From: Laburnicola sp. R22_1
Taxonomy: Eukaryota > Ascomycota > Dothideomycetes > Pleosporales > Didymosphaeriaceae
Length of the DNA: 64,000 nt
NCBI GenBank assembly: GCA_014281115.1
Contig: JACONQ010000004.1
Coordinates: 2,046,001-2,110,000 of the forward strand
Reading direction: 5' to 3'
Shown: positions 57,348 to 64,000 of the stretch, one piece after another
Layout: each line of letters opens with the position of its first letter
Numbering within the stretch: position 1 is the stretch's first letter
Translations under genes and position numbers: made by a program
The notes under the pieces: generated by a model
Told to the model about the DNA's origin: nothing
Database searches by the model: none
What the model saw: the letters and a program-made list of their open reading frames with translations, nothing else

Positions 57348-60066
57348 TCAATCCAGCGCTCCATCCCCAATACACTGAGCAGGATCGAGTTGAATCAAAC
57401 CATGTCTCTCCTCATAGACGACCGCCAAGTGCTGAAGCACATGTGCCATTCTCGGCGTGACACCCCAAACTGACCCCTCATCAAGCATGGTGGAGCAAAC
57501 CTGTGCGATCGCACCAGCTATTGAGATACCACTGTGTTCCCACTCTGTCTTCGCGAGCAGATTTTTGAAACCTTGTAGTAGTTCTACCTCTTCGCCCTCC
57601 AGGGATTCAAGAAGAGTGTTTGTCTCCAATTCGTGAATCCACTTGGTGATAAGCATGGCTATGGCATGATCAGCGAGTGATGAGGTGAATGCCGTTCGCG
57701 ATGTACTTACTTCCTACCCAATGTGAAATGGCGCGTTCCAGACTCCAGCTCAACGCTGCCGTCTTGCTGACCATTGAACGCCCCGATTTTACAATGCCGA
57801 GTAAAATGGCAAAGAATTTCCGCACAGTGGTTGTCAAGTGCGGTCCTCTCCGTAGTGCTGCCTCTGCAAATGAATAGGCTGCGGCGGCAATCTCGTCCGG
57901 GTTGTCGTTGATCAGCATGAGACGATTGAAGGTGCTCATATCAAGAAACAGGCGAACATAAGCCATATGCACCACGCCTTGACTATTGAACATAAGCTGT
58001 GCCTCCGTTTCGGCCCATGCAGCAATTCTTGGGCGTGTAGCAGCTAAGATATCTCCACATTTAGAAAGAGCAAGCAGCGTGGATTCCAAGAGCGTATCTT
58101 GCAAGTTCTTCGGACTCGTCTCGATGACATCCCGCATACATCCAGTATAAACGTTCATGGCGTGCGCAAGAAGTAGCACAGTCAGCACAGAAAGCCCAGA
58201 AGACTGGCGTGGGGCGCACTCTCTGCCAGAAAGCATTCGCGCCATAGTGTCTCGGACCGTCGAACGCTCTCTGAGCACCTCCATCTCTCTCAATTTTTGC
58301 CATTCTTGTGCTGACCGTGCGTTCCAGAATTTTTCTTCATCCAAAACCTCGAAGTCGATGTCGTCCGTATGTGAGAATCCATGTGTGACACCGAATGCGG
58401 TAGATATGAGGTTCGAAACAATGTACATGCCGCAGAGGAGCCGCTTGCTAGATTCACGGTTGATCCACTCCTCCCATTCTAGTCCCACGTCGGATCGATT
58501 TATCATCGTTTTTCTCAGCCGAAAATCGATGGCAAACAGGCCCAGATTCTCTACCGTGCGGAGTACGACGGCGGGTTTGCCACTAAAGATTCCGGATAAA
58601 GACAGTAGCACTCTTGTCTGCATGACCCATAATGGGGCTGGTCCCGGATTACCGTTGAGGATTGGTAGGCCGTCTTTGAGTGCGTGGGAGCTCATAGTCC
58701 CTGCCAAAATAAAGAGATTCTTTGCCTCCTGTCGGCATAGACGGTACTGAGCGCCTATACTGCACATGGCCATGATGAGAGGGCTGGGAGTTTGGCAAAG
58801 ATCGAACGAATGCAAGTGTACAATGGGAAACTGAAGATGAAATCCTTGTAGATACCCAGAGAAGAACTGTTGCAGTTCGCTGAGGCTAGGAAGAAGGGTT
58901 TCGGAAAGACCTATGGGGGACATCCTCGCCCTCGTTTCTTCACATATTCTACGATGGGTTTCCTGATCGAAATGGAATGCTGGAAGATCTGCGCAAGTCT
59001 CTGTGTCATCTCGTACCCGGGGACGATATGGCTGTTCATTGTCTGCTGCCTGGACACATGTGGGGGTCTCAGCATCGAACAGAGCAAGATATTCGCCGGA
59101 CAAATCAACGTGCTCCGACAAATCTCCGTAACTTGGAGAGTGTTGAGGGATCGATGGTGGGGTGAATTGCACAGTCTCTAGCGCTGGATCTATGGCATCG
59201 CTGTAAGCTCGGGCTCTCAAGTGCGAAATCGGTGTCCCAGCTGCTGGATCACCCATGAGAAGAGGGCTTTCCAAGATAAGCGGATCAATCTCAATTCGTC
59301 GTCGTTTTGAGGGTGTTTCGTGATAAACGTCTCCTCCAGTCTGCACCGGAAATGCGGTATGGGTACCTGGTATTGGCGTAGGGTAGAGGTCCATGTTGAC
59401 AGGCATGTTGAGATAGTCGGTTTCTTCGCGGTCGTAGTAACCTAAAGATAGGTGACGCTCTCCATCGCCAGCTGAGGAGGGAGGCGAAACCCGGAACGGA
59501 GCGGGCATGTCATGAGAAAGGGTCGGTGCAGCATTGGTAACGTCCCCAAAAGCTGCGTATCCGCCTTCGCTAACAAACGTAAACTCATCCGGAGGGGTCA
59601 AAGGGGGAAGTGGATGTGGCGTATGCGGTGTACCAGAATCTTCAGACAGGCGACTGCCTGAACCAAACTCTTCTGGATGGGCTTTCCTGTATTGCTCGGT
59701 GTGCAATGTGCGCTCGTGTCGCTTCACGAGGTCTCTATGAAGGAGTCAGTACGCGAACGCACGAATCCCTTCTCCTAGCGTTCGAGTACGAGGTACGTAC
59801 TTCCTAGCATATCTTCTACCGCAATAGGCACAAGGAAATGGCTTCTCCTGTGTATGAACCCTCTCATGTCTTGCACAATGCTCGCTCCGCTTAAACACTC
59901 GCGCGCAATGACGACAGGTATATGTCCTCTTCATGTCTTCGTCTTCTTTATCGGCCTTGCTGGCTTCGATACGAATTCCGCCAGGTTTCGTCACAGTACC
60001 TTGGGTGTTCGTCCCTCGGTTATCTCCGCGAGGTGTAATCTGGAGAAGCCTGCGCAGGCAGAGCAA
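57348..60066 (-). CDS. C2H2 zinc-finger transcription factor with fungal-trans domain
   Basis: Exons 60,066-59,801, 59,734-57,711 and 57,658-57,348, with GT..AG introns of 66 and 52 bp, give 866 residues. Two C2H2 fingers at the N-terminus read YTCRHCARVFKRSEHCARH and FPCAYCGRRYARKDLVKRH, the second spanning intron 1. A Ser/Pro-rich linker contains a basic PSKRRRIEID (about residue 230), a possible nuclear signal. From about residue 370 (FFSGYLQGFHLQFPIVH) the middle homology region resembles the fungal-specific transcription factor domain. Proteins of this design are nuclear regulators, sometimes of metabolite clusters. Its place beside P450, SDR and esterase suggests it may regulate them, which is inference. 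The start is uncertain: ATG at 60,066 or 59,934, or an extra upstream exon. Confidence 0.85.
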
Positions 60067-60927
60067 TCATGCAGTAAGGTGTCGTCGAGATTCGCTCGCA
60101 GCCACAGCTACGAAGAACAGCAAGCAGCGGCTTCGGCACCACAAACATCCGCCCTGATGCGGCAGCACAGCACGACGACGCTTTGCGGGGTAACCAATCG
60201 GCGCGCAATTCATTGTCATTGGCGCGGGTGCATGGGGCCGAGTTGAACTGCCGAGAGCGAAGTCCTGCATGCCTCCTTCACCACCTACAGTAGGCAACAG
60301 TAAAAACGCGATACCTCCGTCCCCTTCCTATGCAGAGTTAGAGGCAAGAGCTTCCGCAATATAGTAGGTAACAAGACAAATGTATATTATTTTCTCCCGT
60401 CACGCCTTTTCTCCTCTCGCTACCAAATTCGACATCTAAATCTCGGAGCTCCCACCAACTGCCGGGGTTCCGGGCCCCGAGCCCGGGCCACTAGCAGCAC
60501 ACGTGACCACAGCTCAGCTGCAGCCCTGGAGCCCTGGGATGGACCTTACCAAATTCATTGTCCTAAACGTGTGTAGAGGGGCCATGATAAGAGCGCGATG
60601 ATTGAGATATGTGCATGCGATTAGAACATCGACTAATCAACGTGTAACTTCCACATGCTAGCCCAGGCTAGGTGGCATAGTGGATGTAGTTCAACGTGTC
60701 TCTAAACAAGTGTGTGCATGATATTGAGACGCTCATCCGCGCTAAAAATGGCAATGCCAACTCTATGGCTTTGGTTCTTTTTTTTAAGGAAGACTGCTGC
60801 GCCATGTTAAATTGCGAGCGATATAAGTATGTGGGTATTTCTAACAACTTCCTTGACCCTATTCCCATTCACTCCCGTTCCCCTACCCAACAACCATCCC
60901 AGGCATACCGTCTTTCCTACCCCCAAC
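60067..60927. other. Intergenic, upstream of the regulator, downstream of the HET gene
   Basis: 861 bases. A GC-rich palindromic patch (GGGCCCCGAGCCCGGGCC at about 60,470-60,488) and a CACGTG box at about 60,500 lie in what should be the regulator's promoter region. No gene with recognisable domains was found. Confidence 0.4.
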
Positions 60928-63045
60928 TTAACAAAGCAAACCTTCCCTTACCTCAACCTCCTGGCCGTCACCCCCAACCAACCCCTGCCCCTCCATAACC
61001 CCCTCAACATAACACTCCCCGACAACCTTACACCACCCCCTCTCCCCCACGCCCCTCAACACAACAGGCATAGAACACCCTAGCAAGACATACACCCCAT
61101 CCCCGGGCTCAACCGTACAGGGCGCCAGACCAAAATGCCCCGTCGACAGTGTGACCAATCTCCGCGAAACATGCGCCCCAAGACACGTCGCGATATCGAC
61201 TCTGATCCGCTCAGTAGGGACTCCGCACCGCGTTATGTCGGCATCGAAATAATCTTGGAAACGCTTGCCGCCGATGGAGAACTGGCTTCGGCGGCGACGG
61301 AACCATTCGAAGTATAGGAATGTTTGGTTGAGGACGGCGCTCCAGCCTTGGTGATGCATTTGCTGGATGAGGGCGATCTCGTGCTCGCCTACGTGCAGGG
61401 TGCCGTCGGCGGCGAACATGGTAGACGGGTCTTGCGCGAGCCACGGGATCTGGAATAGAGCTGCTTCTTCGGCGTCGCCCCATGTAGGATTGCAGAAGAG
61501 TGTGGACGAGGGCACGGCTTGTGGCTTGGGCGTCGCCGTATGGGTTGTGCGTTGCGGTGGGTTGGATATGATCGTTGCGAGGAATAAGATCCAAGGTATC
61601 ACTAAGACAGCTGCCTGCGAACGTGGGTACGATGCCATCTATGGTTCCTATGAGGACGCCAGTGCATTGTAGTAGCGTTGTTGTCTCGCTGTGTAGGAAG
61701 GTTAATTGTCCTTTCGGCCTCCGTCGGCGCGAGTCGTCTGCGACGAGTCGATTACTTTGCGTAGGTTTGCGTATGCGCCGGGGAACTGGTCGTAGCAATA
61801 CAGTTTCCAGTCGTGAGGATAGCCGGCACGATCGAAAGGTAGTTGCCAGTCAGTCGCCCAGCTGGGCTCCATCGTCTGCGAAAAGGTTTTTGCATGAATG
61901 ACGTCTAGATCGCCTGTGTATTCTATGATGGCTCTTGAAAATGCCGTGAATACTGTACTGGGAAGGAGGCTGTAGTCGATGCAGGGGACCATGTTCTGCT
62001 GTAGCGGGTCTGGCATGAGACCAAGGAGGCCATAGACATTGTCATGCGACTTGGTCGCCTGGGCATTTTGCGCGAGTAAGAGCAAGGGCTGCCGGAGGTC
62101 GAAATAGGTGCGCTATAGCGGCAGACTGGGTTTCTGATGGCGGCGTTTGCGCTCTTCGTTCGCCTAGGACACCACGTACATTTGCATCGTGACCTGGAGG
62201 CCGAACATGTCCCGGACTTCATCTCCTAGCACGCTCGCTATTCCTTCCGCGTTGACGCAGATATATTTGGATACAGGGACGATGTCTTGCAAGGATATTC
62301 TGCTAGTTCCACATCCGACTGTGATATTGCCGTTGCTCATGGCCAGTTCTTGTAACACCCAGACTCTGTGCCAGTATGGCTTGTTGAGGATCTTGATCAC
62401 GGCTTTGTACGTTGTCTTGTCTTCTTCCGAGCAGTTAAGTGCCGTAAGAAGGTCCTGAGGAATCCTTTCCCCTTCGAGTAACTGATTGGCAATCTTTTGT
62501 AAAAGCCTAAAGCCTGGAACGCTGTCCGCCGTCTCAGGTCCAAGGTGAACGAATACAGCCATGCCTTGGCTGTATATTTCCTTCATGCGGAGAATCTCCT
62601 GCTTGACCTCGTGAGCGTCAGCCTGGTTGATGCAAAGAGCATCGACCCAATACTTCACAGGCCAAGAAAATGCCGTTGCATCGTCCGAGACACGGATAGA
62701 GTGCAGTGAAGCTTCCAAGCTTTCGGTCACTTTGCAGGCATGACCGTCAATGTAGATTTGGCGGGACGGGTTTTGAGCATCCCAGCCCCAGCAATAGGAG
62801 AGTGAGACGTAGTCGCCCCAGTCATATTTGGCAGCGTTCTGTGACTCCGAGGACCCGGCGAGGGCTGTGAGGGAGTGGTGCTCAATGCAGCAATGGATAG
62901 GCTCGTCTCGACTTGTTGTTTGAGGAGCTTGAATGGTAAGAAGACGGAGTTCACCGGGTTTCAGAGCACGATAAGACAATTGATGAGCGTCTACGCCTGT
63001 GCTCAAAGGCTCCTCTGAAGAAGGATCTGACATCGTCGCATGCAT
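60928..63045 (-). pseudogene. HET-domain (heterokaryon incompatibility) gene, apparently frameshifted
   Basis: The first exon (63,045-62,176) encodes the HET domain: YVSLSYCWG, KYWVDALCINQAD, RMKEIYSQ and VFVHLGPE, then HRVWVLQELA. A 63-bp intron (62,175-62,113) joins to YFDLRQPLLLLAQ and DNVYGLLGLMPDP. After about 61,735 the homologous sequence (GVLIGTIDGIVPTF, DAQATSRALV) continues in another frame. From about 61,500 it returns to the original frame (TWGDAEEAALFQIPW, RRLVTLSTGHFGLAP, YVLLGCSMPVVL), ending at 60,928. The C-terminal part is therefore split by two compensating shifts, or by sequencing errors or unrecognised introns. HET proteins trigger cell death after fusion of incompatible strains, and such genes are often polymorphic or broken. 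If the shifts are artefacts, the gene is intact, about 680-700 residues. Confidence 0.75.
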
Positions 63046-63672
63046 GTATAACTTTGAAGAGTCCCCGGAATTTAGTCGACTTTAGTTCGAACGGCTCTTG
63101 GGATGAGACTAGTGTCAGTACCATCTGCAAGGTTTGAGTCTTTGATGGATCATCCGTTCACAGCGCCGGTACCCCGCTATCACAGCTGTACGACGTAGCA
63201 TCATGTCGTGGGCAGGCTCGAAAAAAGCACAGTGAAATATAGCCATTGGATCTGGGTTTGGGTAGCAAAGTGCGACGAAAAGTACATGCTCACAAAATGT
63301 AGAGTAAGAGATCAACTGACGAGTTAGGTCGGGAGATCTGCAGTGTGACTATGAGCAACTAGCGCTATTACGTAGGCAAACAACAAGGGCTGCTCCTGCC
63401 AGGCCGGTACGCTGTGGGGCGACTTCCACCAAGATAGCGGCATGTAGTTTCTCGGTCTAAGGTTATTAAGTTCAAATGCGTGATCAAATGGCACGAGACG
63501 TAGGCCGGCATTTCTCTGGCTGCATCTCACTGAATCACGACAATACACCGGCTGAACACCACACGCACAGTTGAACAAACGAAAATGCTGATGATTCTAC
63601 AGACCTAGATCGGTCGAGATACATGCTTCAAATATATACACACGCGTTCCTCTACACCTGATCGATCGACCA
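63046..63672. other. Intergenic, no gene seen
   Basis: 627 bases between the HET start and the stop of the next minus-strand gene. Short open frames lack domains. Contains the HET promoter and the 3' end of the neighbour. Confidence 0.45.
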
Positions 63673-64000
63673 CTATTGGTCATCAATAACGTGCAGATAC
63701 TTCTTCTCCTCGCGCTTCTCCCGGTCTGTCATTGGAGGCAAGTCGTAGTAGGACGGGCTCCGGTATCCTTTCTGCAATGCGGGTTAGCCAGTCTTCTCTG
63801 TCGTTTGTGAATAGTGCTACATACTACGTAGTCGTAAAGGACGTCCTTCAAATCTATGGGCTCGATGTTCAAGTCTTTGAAAGTCTTGGCCTTCGGATCG
63901 ATAACTTGATCGATGAACTCCCTCTCGATCTCGTCCGGTGAGATGGTTGGCCACCAGATGTACTTGCTTAGCGCCGCGGCGATAGGCTTCAACAGTCTCT
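63673..64000 (-). CDS. C-terminus of mitochondrial complex I NDUFA9/NUO-40-like subunit (partial)
   Basis: The gene enters from the right edge. The visible exon runs from 64,000 to 63,825, a 53-bp GT..AG intron covers 63,824-63,772, and the last exon ends at TAG 63,673-63,675. The 90-odd visible residues include LSKYIWWPTISPDEIEREF, IDPKAKTFKDLNIEP and YYDLPPMTDREKREEKKYL, which I recognise as the tail of the 39/40-kDa NDUFA9 subunit of fungal NADH:ubiquinone oxidoreductase. That family is an SDR-like accessory subunit of the matrix arm. Identification rests on the tail only, since the nucleotide-binding N-terminus lies outside the window. It is a housekeeping gene and marks the end of the accessory region. 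Confidence 0.72.

Noticed and set aside
58157..58750. 197-codon plus-strand open frame within the transcription factor
   Set aside because: Opposite-strand shadow; the minus-strand frame is longer and has recognisable fungal-trans sequence and C2H2 fingers.

Overview
The window looks like a chromosome segment of a filamentous ascomycete (Pezizomycotina; Dothideomycetes is only a weak guess). The protein-coding genes at the right end have short introns of 44 to 97 bases with GT..AG borders. The left 47 kb is a graveyard of transposable elements carrying the signature of repeat-induced point mutation (RIP): CpA changed to TpA on both strands, very high TA content, and stop codons that are almost all TAG or TAA at positions where the element families have Gln or Trp.

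Bases 1-46,958, transposon island. In order: a Copia element on the minus strand (1-about 4,760); a truncated second Copia on the minus strand (about 4,925-6,840); a chromodomain Gypsy element on the plus strand (from about 7,120) split by a complete 6.2-kb Tad-type LINE (11,299-17,475, 13-bp target duplication); a Tc1/mariner element (19,620-20,943); a pogo-type element (21,264-23,055); a Copia RNase H fragment (about 23,470-24,640); unassigned AT-rich DNA; and a second Gypsy element with both LTRs (26,676-41,346, target duplication GTAGA). That Gypsy element contains a complete Copia element with both LTRs (29,789-34,950, target duplication TTACT). Two pogo-type elements follow, 18 bp apart (43,217-45,067 and 45,086-46,958). 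None of these elements has an intact open reading frame. Some are only lightly damaged, namely the pogo element at 45,086, the LINE and the inner Copia.

Bases 47,060-57,350, apparent remnant of a secondary-metabolite locus. Composition changes sharply to ordinary fungal DNA. A cytochrome P450 has lost its haem cysteine and carries two stops. It faces a fragment of a reducing-type polyketide synthase (end of KS, linker, part of AT) with RIP-type stops. Beyond these broken genes lie intact-looking genes: a type-B carboxylesterase (plus strand), a short-chain dehydrogenase (minus), a second P450 (minus) and, at 57,348-60,066, a C2H2 plus fungal-trans transcription factor (minus). P450, SDR, esterase and regulator beside a PKS relic would fit a tailoring cassette that lost its core enzyme. 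That is inference from content and order.

Bases 60,900-64,000. A HET-domain (heterokaryon incompatibility) gene on the minus strand has what look like two compensating frameshifts near its 3' end. It is followed by the C-terminal end of a gene resembling the NDUFA9/NUO-40 subunit of mitochondrial complex I, which runs off the right edge.

A roughly 100-bp short repeat of unknown class occurs four times: three RIP-mutated copies in the island and one well-preserved copy between the SDR and P450 genes, flanked by a 9-bp direct repeat. I did not see tRNA, rRNA or CRISPR features. Exon borders are read by eye, and no similarity search was run.
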